Shown here: positions 8,273 through 16,888 of the stretch, in pieces
Layout: each line of letters starts with the position of its first letter
Numbering within the stretch: position 1 is the stretch's first letter
From: Streptomyces ardesiacus
GTDB taxonomy: Bacteria > Actinomycetota > Actinomycetes > Streptomycetales > Streptomycetaceae
DNA: 64,000 nucleotides
Direction of reading: 5' to 3'
Assembly (NCBI RefSeq): GCF_003112575.1
Contig: NZ_BEWC01000007.1
Coordinates: forward strand, 606,411 to 670,410
Notes under the pieces: model-generated
Told to the model about the DNA's origin: nothing
Database searches by the model: none
What the model saw: the letters and a program-made list of their open reading frames with translations, nothing else
Translations under genes and position numbers: made by a program

Positions 8273-9031
8273 GTGGCGCTGCAGCACAGGCCGACCGCGC
8301 CGCACCACTCGGCCCAGGACGCCCTGCGCGTCCTGGAGACGGTGGCGCGGCACACCTCCGGTGTCACCGACACCGAGATCGCCCGCCGCAGCGGCCTCGA
8401 CCGCGAGCGGCTGACACCGCTCCTGCGCATGCTGCGCCGTGAGGGCTACGTCGAGCAGACCGCCGACGGCACGTACGTCACCGGGGAGGCCCTGGCCCGC
8501 CTCGGCTCGGCCCACGGCCGGGAGGAGGCCCTGCGCGACAAGCTCCAGCGCACCCTGGACCGGCTGCGCGACTCGGTGGGCGCCGCCGTCTACATCAGCC
8601 GGTACGTCGACGGCGAGGTCAGCGTCACCCAGTACGCCGACAGCCCGGCCACGCCCAAGGTGAACGAGTGGGTGGACTTCCGCGACTCGGCCCACGCGAC
8701 CGCGGTGGGCAAGAGCCTGCTGACCCAACTGGACCACGCCGCACGCCGCGACCACCTCGCCCGGCACAAGATGGCCCGCCTGACCTCCCGCACGATCACC
8801 AGCGACAAGCTGCTGCTGTCCCGCCTGGAGTCCCAGCCGGCCACCGTGCCGGTCCTCGACCTCCAGGAGTACGCGGTGGGCACCGTCTGCGCGGCCGTGC
8901 CGATCACCGCCGGGGCCGCCGTGGGCTGCCTGGCCCTGTCGCTCCCGGTCGCCCACGCGCACCGGCTGCGCCGGGCGGCGGACGAGCTGAACCGCGGCGC
9001 GGCGCCGGTGCTGCTGTCCATGGCCATCTAG
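8273..9031 (+). CDS. IclR family transcriptional regulator
   Basis: A 252-residue IclR-type regulator. An N-terminal winged helix-turn-helix (about residues 12-62, SAQDALRVLETVARH and TDTEIARRSGLDR) is followed by a C-terminal effector domain with typical stretches (HATAVGKSLL, ALSLPVAHAHRLRR). The GTG start at 8273 has AGGGGG 8 bases upstream; earlier in-frame ATG 8243 lacks a good ribosome site. Such regulators usually control an adjacent catabolic operon in response to its metabolite. Here the candidates are the transporter, amidase and racemase genes just upstream. It has its own transcription unit, being separated from ehuA by a terminator. Confidence 0.85.
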   Translation: MALQHRPTAPHHSAQDALRVLETVARHTSGVTDTEIARRSGLDRERLTPLLRMLRREGYVEQTADGTYVTGEALARLGSAHGREEALRDKLQRTLDRLRDSVGAAVYISRYVDGEVSVTQYADSPATPKVNEWVDFRDSAHATAVGKSLLTQLDHAARRDHLARHKMARLTSRTITSDKLLLSRLESQPATVPVLDLQEYAVGTVCAAVPITAGAAVGCLALSLPVAHAHRLRRAADELNRGAAPVLLSMAI

Positions 9032-9119
9032 GGCGGGGCGGGACTGGTCGAGAGCACTGCCCGGGACCGGGTAGTATTTTCTTCGTCGCCGGCCGCGGGA
9101 AGCGGACGGCGGGAGTCAT

Positions 9120-9193
9120 GCGCCGCTAGCTCAGTTGGTTAGAGCAGCTGACTCTTAATCAGCGGGTCCGGGGTTCGAGTCCCTGGCGGCGCA
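9120..9193 (+). tRNA. tRNA-Lys (anticodon CTT), copy 1
   Basis: A 74-nt cloverleaf: acceptor stem GCGCCGC/GCGGCGC, D-arm beginning TAGCTCAGTTGG, anticodon stem GCTGA/TCAGC around loop CTCTTAA (anticodon CTT, reads AAG), T-arm loop TTCGAGT, discriminator A. The CCA end is not encoded. A TAGTAT element at 9072-9077 may be the -10 box. An identical gene lies at 12489-12562. Confidence 0.97.
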
Positions 9194-9198
9194 CCGAA

Positions 9199-9233
9199 GG
9201 AAGGGCCCCCTCGCCTCGCGAGGGGGCCCTTCC
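9199..9233. terminator. Long GC-rich terminator between tRNA and LPMO gene
   Basis: A 16-bp perfect stem (9199-9214 with 9218-9233) closes a CTC loop, starting 6 bases after the tRNA. The LPMO gene converges on it from the other strand, so it probably terminates both transcripts. Confidence 0.8.
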
Positions 9234-9247
9234 CCTGTCCGGCCGGC

Positions 9248-9853
9248 TCAGAAGGTGACGTCCGAGCACGCGTAGAAGGCGTTGGCCGTGTCGGCGACCG
9301 TCCACACCGCGACGATCACGTGGTGCCCGCTCAGCCCGGACGGCAGCGTGCCGCTGTGGGAGAGCGTGGCCGGGGGCTGCTTGCCGCCGTAGGGCACCGT
9401 GAAGAACGGCGTGAGGTTGAGGTCGGACCGGGCCAGGTTGTGGTCCTGGTTCCAGCCCGGCTTGGTGACGTAGTACTTGAAGTCGGTCGTGGCGTGCCGG
9501 GCCGTGAACTGCCAGCGGAAGGTGTAGCTCTGCCCGCCGTTCACCTTGGTGGTGGGCCACGCCTGGCCGTTGGGCTGCTTGGGGCTGTCGAGCGGGGCGA
9601 ACCCGGTGTTGCCCGCGGAACAGATCCTTCCGTCGGCCGGACCGGAGGCCGGGAAGCCCTTGGGGCCCTCGACGCTCTGCGGCTCCCACTGGATGGCGCC
9701 GCACCCGCTGACCGTGCCGTTCTGGCAGACCTTCTGCCGGCTGACGGGCAGGTCGGTGTAGCCGTGACCGCTGGCACCGCCGGACGAGAGGACGAGCGCG
9801 CCGGTGGTCGCCATGCCCAGTGCGGCCGCGTACAACTTGGTCCTTGTGCGCAT
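9248..9853 (-). CDS. Secreted AA10 lytic polysaccharide monooxygenase (LPMO)
   Basis: A 201-residue secreted copper enzyme that oxidatively cleaves chitin- or cellulose-like chains. The signal peptide ends at GGASG, leaving His30 as the new N-terminus (HGYTDLPVSRQ). With His120 (FTARHATTDFKYY) it forms the histidine brace that holds copper. Five cysteines are visible, and the mature part is a single AA10 domain without a separate binding module. GGGAG lies 7 bases before the start. In Streptomyces an LPMO of this kind (LpmP) is encoded beside cslA-glxA, which lies about 3 kb away here. A DasR-type operator sits in the promoter region. Confidence 0.92.
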   Translation of the reverse strand: MRTRTKLYAAALGMATTGALVLSSGGASGHGYTDLPVSRQKVCQNGTVSGCGAIQWEPQSVEGPKGFPASGPADGRICSAGNTGFAPLDSPKQPNGQAWPTTKVNGGQSYTFRWQFTARHATTDFKYYVTKPGWNQDHNLARSDLNLTPFFTVPYGGKQPPATLSHSGTLPSGLSGHHVIVAVWTVADTANAFYACSDVTF

Positions 9854-9894
9854 ACTGCTGCTCCCTGTGACGTGGGGAAGTTCAGTGAGCCGTG

Positions 9895-9910
9895 CAGGTC
9901 TAGACCAAGT
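9895..9910. promoter_or_regulatory. DasR-responsive element (dre) upstream of the LPMO gene
   Basis: CAGGTCTAGACCAAGT contains the perfect palindrome GGTCTAGACC (9897-9906), which matches the core of the consensus bound by DasR, the N-acetylglucosamine-responsive GntR repressor. It lies 42 bases upstream of the LPMO start and 8 bases downstream of a possible -10 box CATAAT (minus strand, 9915-9920), a position where a repressor would block transcription. Confidence 0.75.
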
Positions 9911-9976
9911 TCAGATTATGGCCGGTAGTTGAACATGTCCATACCAAAGGCGGAACGGGCCTGTCCGCGCCCCCGT

Positions 9977-11170
9977 TCAGGCCCCCGTGTCCCCCCGGCC
10001 CGCGCAGAACGCCACCGTCAGGTCCTTCACCAGCACCTTGCGCTCGTAGTCGTCCAGTTCGACCAGGCCGCGCATGGTCAGCCGGGTCACCGTGTCCTCC
10101 ACCGAGTCCACGACCGAGGTGAGCACGCTCGCCCGCTGCGCCGCGTCCAGCGCGGCGATCCTGCGCCGGTGCATCGCGGCGGCGACCTCGGGGGCGTACT
10201 CCACCCGGACCGGGCGCACCGAGAACACCTCCAGGCCGACCGGCGCCGCGTCCGCCGCCACCAGCCGGGTCAGCGTGTCCCCGGCCACGTCCGCCGCACT
10301 GCGGACCGTGCCGAGCGGCTCCACCGGCACCCGGGCCAGCGCCGCCTCGACGCACTCGCGCAGATACGTCTCGTGGTCCTCCACGCCCAGCGTCGCCTTC
10401 GCGGTGTCCCGCACCCGCCACACCACCAGGGTCACCGCCCGCAGTGCGACCCCGTTGCCGTCAGCCGCGGGCATCGGCTTGCTGCGCCAGTGCCGCAGCC
10501 GCACGTCCACCCGGCGGCGCAGCAGCAGCGGGTTGACCCACATCAGGCCGGTGCGGCGCACCGTCCCCCGGTAGCGGCCGAACAGCCCGAGCACCCAGGC
10601 CCGTCCGGTCCGGCCCCGGGCCAGCCCGCCGAACCCGAACATCCCGAGCGCCCCGGCGGCGGCGTACGCCGCCCACTGCGCGGGCCCGAGCCCGACGCCC
10701 GCGTGCACGGGCAGCCCCAGCGCCTGGGCCGTGAGCGGCGGGACGAGACCGGCCCACCAGGAGGTGGCCACGCACCCGGCCACCCCCGACAGCCCCGCGG
10801 CCACCCCGGCCGCGCCGGGCAGCACCCGCGCCGGACGCTCCGTCAGCTCCGGGTCGACGGACGGCACCGGGCGCGGGCGGGCACCCACCCGGCGCCGGGC
10901 CGGGGGCCGCTCGCCGGGCCGCTCCCCCGGGCCCTGCCGCCGGGCCACGACCGCGGGCCGCAGCGGCACCGGCGCCGGGGCGGGGTCGTCACGGAACAGC
11001 AGGTGGACGGGGATCTCGGTGGTGGCCTCGTTGTGAATGAGCCGGGCCGGCCGGGAGCCCGTCGAGGACTCGGCCGGGGGCTCGGGCACGGAGCCGGACG
11101 AGGACGGTGCCGGAGTTCCGGCCGGCGGTGGGGTCGAGGGTGGGGTCGATGACGTCGTGTTCGTACTCAT
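9977..11170 (-). CDS. SPFH / band-7 domain membrane protein
   Basis: A 397-residue protein. The first 110 residues are low-complexity and rich in Pro, Ser, Thr and Arg. A hydrophobic region of two or three spans follows (about 120-185, including AAYAAAGALGMFGFGGLA). The C-terminal half is an SPFH/band-7 domain with VALRAVTLVVWRVRDTAKA and EYAPEVAAAMHRRRIAALDA, the latter forming the charged helix typical of stomatins and flotillins. These proteins assemble as membrane microdomain scaffolds. It lies between the LPMO and the NlpC/P60-like gene on the same strand. GGAG is 5 bases before the ATG. Its role in the glycan locus is unknown. Confidence 0.8.
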   Translation of the reverse strand: MSTNTTSSTPPSTPPPAGTPAPSSSGSVPEPPAESSTGSRPARLIHNEATTEIPVHLLFRDDPAPAPVPLRPAVVARRQGPGERPGERPPARRRVGARPRPVPSVDPELTERPARVLPGAAGVAAGLSGVAGCVATSWWAGLVPPLTAQALGLPVHAGVGLGPAQWAAYAAAGALGMFGFGGLARGRTGRAWVLGLFGRYRGTVRRTGLMWVNPLLLRRRVDVRLRHWRSKPMPAADGNGVALRAVTLVVWRVRDTAKATLGVEDHETYLRECVEAALARVPVEPLGTVRSAADVAGDTLTRLVAADAAPVGLEVFSVRPVRVEYAPEVAAAMHRRRIAALDAAQRASVLTSVVDSVEDTVTRLTMRGLVELDDYERKVLVKDLTVAFCAGRGDTGA

Positions 11171-11230
11171 GCCTGCTCCAGCCTCCGCGCCAGACGCGTC
11201 ATGAACGGGTGATCACCTGCGGGCCGTCGG

Positions 11231-12289
11231 TCACGAGAAGAGCCGCCGCCAGGTCTCCGGCCCCGGGTGGCCGTCCGCCGCCCCGCCGCGCCAGCCCTGG
11301 GCACGCTGGAAGGCCTGGACGCCCCGCCGGTCCGCCTCGCCCCAGCGCGGCCCCGGGCCCCTCGTGTAGGACGCGCCGAAACCCTTCTTCACCAGCTGCC
11401 TGCCGAGCCGGGTGACGTACGCGTTGTCGGCACCCGGCCGGAACATGCCCCGGCCGGGGTACCCCGCCACCCCGTGCGAGGCGGGGCCCGCGGCGGCCGG
11501 CGGCGCAGTGGCCGTGCCCGCCTTGCCCGCCTGGCCCTGCGTGACCCCCTTGTAGCGGTACGGCAGGTACTTGCCGGAGTTGGTCCAGTAGGCGTACGGG
11601 GTCTCGCGCGTGCGGGTGTGCGGCGGGGTCTGCTCGTACGCCGTGTAGGCGGTGCGCGTACCGTCCGTCCAGCCGCCGAAGATCACCACGTGGGAGCCGT
11701 TCTCCGGGTCGGCGGCGTTGTGGAACAGCAGGATGTCGCCGGGCTGCAGCTCGTCCTTGGTGATGCGGTCGGCGACGGTGGCGAGGCTTCCGGTCCATTC
11801 GTTGGCGGGCAGTTTCCACGCCATCGACACGAAGCCCGAGCAGTCCTGGCGGTAACCGTCGGACCAGTACGCGGTCATGCTGTACGGGACCTTCGCGGCC
11901 ACCCAGGTCCTGGCCCGGTCGACGATCTCCGTACGGGTGATGCCGGCCAGTTCCGCACCGGCCGGCGGCGCCGCGGGCCGGCCGGTCGCACCGTGCAGCG
12001 GCGCCCGGGGCCCCTGGGGGGTGCCGGGCTCGTCCCCGGCGGGAGCACCCGGCCGATGGGGGGCGTGGGCGGCCGCCGGGAGCGCCGCCGCCGGTCCCGC
12101 GCCGAGGGCGGACACGGCGGTCGCGGAGGCGGCGGCGGTGGCGGTGGCCACGACCAGGGTGCGGTACGCCGCCGGGTGGGCGGGCGCGCGGCCCGCCGGC
12201 GCATGCGGCAGAACGCGCCGCCAGTGACGGCAGCCGGGGCACTCGCAGTCGCCCGCGGGGTCGATTTCCTCGAATACGGGAGTCTCCAT
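11231..12289 (-). CDS. NlpC/P60-like protein with peptidoglycan-binding C-terminus
   Basis: A 352-residue protein. A Cys-containing N-terminus (CECPGCRHW) precedes a transmembrane segment near residues 42-66, so the bulk is probably outside the cell. Residues about 120-240 resemble NlpC/P60-type amidases: Cys in RQDCSGFVSMAW, His in NGSHVVIFGGW, and QPGDILLFHN. The last 70 residues form a truncated peptidoglycan-binding motif (VQAFQRAQGW, ending GPETWRRLFS). It may cleave or anchor to the cell wall, which the CslA glycan must cross. GAGAGGA precedes the ATG. It is the upstream member of the SPFH/LPMO strand group. Confidence 0.75.
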   Translation of the reverse strand: METPVFEEIDPAGDCECPGCRHWRRVLPHAPAGRAPAHPAAYRTLVVATATAAASATAVSALGAGPAAALPAAAHAPHRPGAPAGDEPGTPQGPRAPLHGATGRPAAPPAGAELAGITRTEIVDRARTWVAAKVPYSMTAYWSDGYRQDCSGFVSMAWKLPANEWTGSLATVADRITKDELQPGDILLFHNAADPENGSHVVIFGGWTDGTRTAYTAYEQTPPHTRTRETPYAYWTNSGKYLPYRYKGVTQGQAGKAGTATAPPAAAGPASHGVAGYPGRGMFRPGADNAYVTRLGRQLVKKGFGASYTRGPGPRWGEADRRGVQAFQRAQGWRGGAADGHPGPETWRRLFS

Positions 12290-12488
12290 GCGATTCCTCT
12301 CACACTCCCGTCGGACGGGTCCGCGGCGGCGCGCTTCGGTACATGCCGGTCAGTTTTCCAACGGTCCGCACGGCGCGCATGTTGACGGTCCGAATGATGT
12401 ACCCGGCCGGAGCGGCCGGGAGCCGCGGGCCGACGGGCGGTGGTCCGGAGCACCGGTCGGCATCGGGTAGAGTTGTGCAGGTCAGCAG

Positions 12489-12562
12489 GCGCCGCTAGCT
12501 CAGTTGGTTAGAGCAGCTGACTCTTAATCAGCGGGTCCGGGGTTCGAGTCCCTGGCGGCGCA
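12489..12562 (+). tRNA. tRNA-Lys (anticodon CTT), copy 2
   Basis: Identical over all 74 nt to the gene at 9120-9193 and in the same orientation, with identity continuing 4 bases past the discriminator. The loop CTCTTAA gives anticodon CTT. TAGAGT at 12468-12473 may be the -10 box. The flanking promoters and terminators of the two copies differ. Confidence 0.97.
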
Positions 12563-12572
12563 CCGACACACT

Positions 12573-12605
12573 CGAAGGCCTCTCGTAGCACACGGGGGGC
12601 CTTCG
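12573..12605 (+). terminator. Terminator after second tRNA-Lys
   Basis: CGAAGGCC (12573-12580) pairs with GGCCTTCG (12598-12605) around a 17-base loop, 10 bases after the tRNA. From here to 12854 no gene is seen; the stretch should hold the cslA promoter, but no clear box was identified. Confidence 0.55.
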
Positions 12606-12854
12606 GTGCATTCCGTACCAGGACGTCTTGCGATCATGACGAACGCCGTAGAACCCTGGTCCGGCCGGGGCCGGGTGCCGAGGGGGATGCCGAGGGGGGC
12701 ATCATGCAACCGGGGGTCGCCATTCCATGTCTATATGGTGTGCATGCCGTGGTGACCATGACCCACCACTGACACGTCCGTGAAGGTCGAGGGGGACCGG
12801 AACAGGCGAAGGAAGCGACGAAACACGCATGACCCGCGTGTGGGGGGATGACTC

Positions 12855-14882
12855 ATGACGTCGACGCCGACGGGCGCCGGGGCGGACCACGACCCGTCCC
12901 AGACCACCCAGCTCCGGGTGCCCGGGCACCGGAACTGGAACACCGGTTCGTTCCGCCGGATAAAGAAGACGCTGCCGAAGTACGACTACGAGCACTACAG
13001 CCGCCTCGCGGGCCCCCTCACCCAGCCCGACCCGAACAAGCCGTACCGGGTGCAGTACCGCTCGCTGATCTCGCAGGAGCCGCACCGCATCCGGGTCGCC
13101 CTGATGCTGGCCGCCGCGCCGCTGCTGTCGGTGGTGCTGCTGGTCTGGCTGCTCCAGCCGCAGCACTGGACGGAGCGCGACTACCCCGCCTTCTCCTGGC
13201 TGCCCGCGCTCGACGTCGTGATGCTCGTCGCGATCGGCCTGATCGAGCTGTTCCGCTGCCTGAACGTGCTGTCGAACGCGCACGCCACCCTGGTCGCCCG
13301 CGACCCGGTGCCGGTGGTGCCCGAGACCGGCACCAAGGTCGCCTTCCTCACCTCCTTCGTGCCCGGCAAGGAGCCGCTGGAGATGGTGACGAAGACCCTG
13401 GAGGCGGCCGTGAAGATCCGCCACCGCGGTCTGATGCACGTCTGGCTCCTCGACGAGGGCGACGACCCCGAGGTCAAGGAGGTGTGCGCGCGCCTGGGCG
13501 TGCACCACTTCTCCCGCAAGGGCGTCTCGAAGTGGAACCGCAAGAAGGGCCCGCACCGCGCCAAGACCAAGCACGGCAACTACAACGCCTGGCTGGAGGC
13601 GCACGGCGACGACTACGACTTCTTCGCCTCCGTCGACACCGACCACGTGCCGCTGCCCAACTACCTGGAGCGGATGCTCGGCTTCTTCCGCGACCCGGAC
13701 GTCGGCTTCGTCATCGGCCCGCAGGTCTACGGCAACTACGACAACCCGATCACCAAGGCCGCCGAGTCGCAGCAGTTCCTCTTCCACGCGCTGATCCAGC
13801 GCGCCGGAAACCGCTACGGCGGGCCGATGTTCGTGGGCACCTCCAACGCGGTGCGCATCAAGGCGCTCAAGCAGATCGGCGGCCTGTACGACTCGATCAC
13901 CGAGGACATGGCGACCGGCTTCGAGATGCACCGCCACAAGAACCCGGCCACGGGCCGCAAGTGGCGCTCGGTGTACACCCCGGACGTGCTCGCGGTGGGC
14001 GAGGGCCCCAACGCCTGGACCGACTTCTTCACCCAGCAGATGCGCTGGTCGCGGGGGACGTACGAGACGATCCTCAAGCAGTACTGGAAGGGCTGGTTCT
14101 CGCTGCCGCCGAGCAAGCTCTTCAACTACACGATGATGATCATCTTCTATCCGATGTCGGCCCTGAACTGGATCCTGGCGGCGCTGAGCTGCTGCCTGTT
14201 CCTGGGCCTGGGCGCGTCCGGCGTCAACATCGACCCGGCGGTCTGGCTGATGCTCTACGGCAACGCCTCCGCGCTCCAGATCGGCCTGTACGTCTGGAAC
14301 CGCCGCCACAACGTCTCCCCGCACGAGCCCGAGGGCTCCGGCGGCGTGGCCGGCATGATCATGTCCGCGCTGTCGGCACCGCTGTACGCCAAGGCGCTCA
14401 TCGACTCCGTGCTCCGCCGCAAGAGCAAGTTCGTGGTGACCCCGAAGGGCGACTCGGCCAGCCCCGACACCCTGTTCGGGACCTTCCGGTACCACTGGTA
14501 CTTCATCGTGGTCTTCGCCGGTTCGATCGCCGCCGGCCTCGCGCTCGGCCACTCGCACCCCGCGATGATCGTCTGGGCGACGTTCGCGCTGCTGATCACC
14601 GCGTCGCCGATGTTCGCCTGGCGCCACGAGCTGAGGAAGGCGAAGAAGCAACCGCCGGCCGTGGCGGCGGAGCCCGCGCCGCGGGCTGCGCCGCAGCAGC
14701 CCGCGCCCGGACCGGCCCACGCGCCGTACGGGCAGCAGCAGGCGCCGTACGGACAGCAGCCGCGTGGACGTCACGCGGCGCACGCGCCGCAGCACCAGCC
14801 CGACTGGGCCGCCTCCGCCGACGGGGGCGACGACCAGACCATGCAGATCGCCCTTGGTGGACTTGGGGGACGTAAGGAATGA
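12855..14882 (+). CDS. cslA: Cellulose synthase-like glycosyltransferase CslA (GT2)
   Basis: A 675-residue membrane glycan synthase that builds a beta-linked extracellular polymer at Streptomyces hyphal tips. Two spans (about 85-105 and 118-138) precede the GT2 catalytic domain with WLLDEGDD, the DTD motif (SVDTDHVPLPNYL), ITEDMATGFEMH, and the processive signature QMRWSRG. Further spans follow, and the cytoplasmic tail is rich in Gln, Pro and Tyr (PYGQQQAPYGQQ). The ATG has GGGGGG about 8 bases upstream. Its stop overlaps the glxA start (ATGA), so synthase and oxidase are made together, as in other streptomycetes. Confidence 0.93.
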   Translation: MTSTPTGAGADHDPSQTTQLRVPGHRNWNTGSFRRIKKTLPKYDYEHYSRLAGPLTQPDPNKPYRVQYRSLISQEPHRIRVALMLAAAPLLSVVLLVWLLQPQHWTERDYPAFSWLPALDVVMLVAIGLIELFRCLNVLSNAHATLVARDPVPVVPETGTKVAFLTSFVPGKEPLEMVTKTLEAAVKIRHRGLMHVWLLDEGDDPEVKEVCARLGVHHFSRKGVSKWNRKKGPHRAKTKHGNYNAWLEAHGDDYDFFASVDTDHVPLPNYLERMLGFFRDPDVGFVIGPQVYGNYDNPITKAAESQQFLFHALIQRAGNRYGGPMFVGTSNAVRIKALKQIGGLYDSITEDMATGFEMHRHKNPATGRKWRSVYTPDVLAVGEGPNAWTDFFTQQMRWSRGTYETILKQYWKGWFSLPPSKLFNYTMMIIFYPMSALNWILAALSCCLFLGLGASGVNIDPAVWLMLYGNASALQIGLYVWNRRHNVSPHEPEGSGGVAGMIMSALSAPLYAKALIDSVLRRKSKFVVTPKGDSASPDTLFGTFRYHWYFIVVFAGSIAAGLALGHSHPAMIVWATFALLITASPMFAWRHELRKAKKQPPAVAAEPAPRAAPQQPAPGPAHAPYGQQQAPYGQQPRGRHAAHAPQHQPDWAASADGGDDQTMQIALGGLGGRKE

Positions 14883-16816
14883 AAGACCGTGCCGGCCGCC
14901 GCCGCGCCCGTCGCTTCGCGATAGGTACGGCGGTGGTAGTAGCGCTGGCCGGAATGAACGGGCCGTGGCTCTACCGCTTCGGAACCGAGAAATACCACCA
15001 GTACAAGATCAACAAGCCGGAGTACAAGGCCGCCAACGGCAAGTGGGAGATCGTCGAGTTTCCCGAGAAGTACCGGCAGAACACCATCCACGCGGCGCTG
15101 CTGCGCACCGGCAAGGTGCTGCTCGTCGCCGGATCGGGCAACAACCAGGACAACTTCGACGCCAAGAAGTACGACACCCGGATCTGGGACCCGGTCAACG
15201 GCACCATCAAGAAGGTGCCGACACCGAGCGACCTGTTCTGCACCGGCCACACCCAGCTCGCCAACGGCAACCTGCTGATCGCGGGCGGCACCAAGCGGTA
15301 CGAGAAGCTCAAGGGCGACGTCACCAAGGCCGGCGGCCTGATGATCGTCCACAACGAGAACCCGGACAAGCCGATCACGCTGCCGGCGGGCACCCGGTTC
15401 ACCGGCAAGGAGAACGGCAAGACCTTCGTCTCCAAGGACCCGGTGCTGGTGCCCCGCGCCGAGAAGGTCTTCGACAAGGAGACCGGCGCGTTCGTGCGCA
15501 ACGACCCGGGCCTCGGCCGGATCTACGTCGAGGCGCAGAAGAGCGGCAGCGAGTACGAGACCGGCACCGAGGACAACTACCGCGTCCAGGGCCTGTCCGG
15601 CGCCGACGCCCGCAACACGTACGGCATCGCGCAGAAGCTCGCCCTCGACAAGAAGGACTTCCAGGGCATCCGGGACGCCTTCGAGTTCGACCCGGTCGCC
15701 GAGAAGTACATCAAGGTCGACCCGATGCACGAGGCCCGCTGGTACCCGACGCTCACCACCCTGGGCGACGGCAAGATCCTCAGCGTCTCCGGCCTCGACG
15801 ACATCGGCCAGCTCGTCCCGGGCAAGAACGAGGTCTACGACCCGGAGACGAAGGAGTGGACCTACACCGACAAGGTCCGCCAGTTCCCGACGTACCCGGC
15901 GCTGTTCCTGATGCAGGACGGCGAGATCTTCTACTCGGGCGCGAACGCCGGCTACGGCCCCGACGACGTGGGCCGCGACCCGGGCATCTGGGACGTGGAG
16001 ACCAACAAGTTCACCAAGATCCCCGGCATGAGCGACGCGAACATGCTGGAGACGGCGAACACGGTGCTGCTGCCGCCCGCGCAGGACGAGAAGTACATGG
16101 TGATCGGCGGCGGCGGGGTCGGCGAGTCCAAGCTCTCCAGCGAGAAGACCCGCATCGTCGACCTCAAGGCGGACGACCCGAAGTTCGTGGACGGGCCGTC
16201 GCTGGAGAAGGGCACGCGCTATCCGCAGGCCTCGATCCTGCCCGACGACAGCGTGCTGGTCTCCGGTGGCTCGGAGGACTACCGGGGCCGCAGCGACTCC
16301 AACATCCTCCAGGCGCGGCTGTACCACCCGGACACCAACGCGTTCGAACGGGTCGCCGATCCGCTGGTGGGCCGCAACTACCACTCCGGTTCGATCCTGC
16401 TGCCCGACGGACGCCTGATGTTCTTCGGCTCGGACTCGCTCTACGGGGACAAGGCCAACACCAAGCCGGGCAAGTTCGAGCAGCGGATCGAGATCTACAC
16501 GCCGCCGTACCTGTACCGGGACTCGCGGCCGGACCTGTCCGGCGGTCCGCAGACCATCGCGCGCGGTGAGTCGGGCACGTTCACCTCGCGTGCGGCGTCC
16601 ACGGTCAAGAAGGTGCGGCTGATCCGGCCGAGCGCGTCGACCCACGTCACGGACGTGGATCAGCGGTCCGTCGCGCTGGACTTCAAGGCCGAGGGGGACC
16701 AGCTGACGGTGACGGTGCCGGAGGGCAAGAACCTGGTGCAGTCGGGGTGGTACATGATGTTCGTGACGGACGGGGAGGGCACGCCGAGCAAGGCGGAGTG
16801 GGTGCGCGTGCCGTAG
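14879..16816 (+). CDS. glxA: Radical copper oxidase GlxA (galactose oxidase-like)
   Basis: A 645-residue mononuclear copper radical oxidase acting outside the membrane on the CslA glycan. A short basic N-terminus and one membrane span (about 12-32) anchor it. Kelch-type repeats follow. Residues expected for the Tyr-Cys cofactor are in place: Cys121 (DLFCTGHTQ), Trp288-Tyr289 (EARWYPTLTTL), Tyr501-His502 (VGRNYHSG), and a late His589 (SASTHVTDVD). The C-terminus is the usual beta domain. Translation is coupled to cslA. Loss of GlxA in model species abolishes the glycan at hyphal tips and affects morphology. Confidence 0.93.
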   Translation: MKDRAGRRRARRFAIGTAVVVALAGMNGPWLYRFGTEKYHQYKINKPEYKAANGKWEIVEFPEKYRQNTIHAALLRTGKVLLVAGSGNNQDNFDAKKYDTRIWDPVNGTIKKVPTPSDLFCTGHTQLANGNLLIAGGTKRYEKLKGDVTKAGGLMIVHNENPDKPITLPAGTRFTGKENGKTFVSKDPVLVPRAEKVFDKETGAFVRNDPGLGRIYVEAQKSGSEYETGTEDNYRVQGLSGADARNTYGIAQKLALDKKDFQGIRDAFEFDPVAEKYIKVDPMHEARWYPTLTTLGDGKILSVSGLDDIGQLVPGKNEVYDPETKEWTYTDKVRQFPTYPALFLMQDGEIFYSGANAGYGPDDVGRDPGIWDVETNKFTKIPGMSDANMLETANTVLLPPAQDEKYMVIGGGGVGESKLSSEKTRIVDLKADDPKFVDGPSLEKGTRYPQASILPDDSVLVSGGSEDYRGRSDSNILQARLYHPDTNAFERVADPLVGRNYHSGSILLPDGRLMFFGSDSLYGDKANTKPGKFEQRIEIYTPPYLYRDSRPDLSGGPQTIARGESGTFTSRAASTVKKVRLIRPSASTHVTDVDQRSVALDFKAEGDQLTVTVPEGKNLVQSGWYMMFVTDGEGTPSKAEWVRVP

Positions 16817-16888
16817 CGCTCCCGCGGGTGGCGTCCTCGGGTGCGGGGAACCGGGTGGTCGTTCCGGGTCCCCGCACCCCCGGGGCGT

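Noticed and set aside
9120..12562. tRNA-Lys genes as attachment sites of an integrated element
   Set aside because: No integrase or excisionase is found, and the enclosed genes are of the kind normally linked to cslA-glxA.
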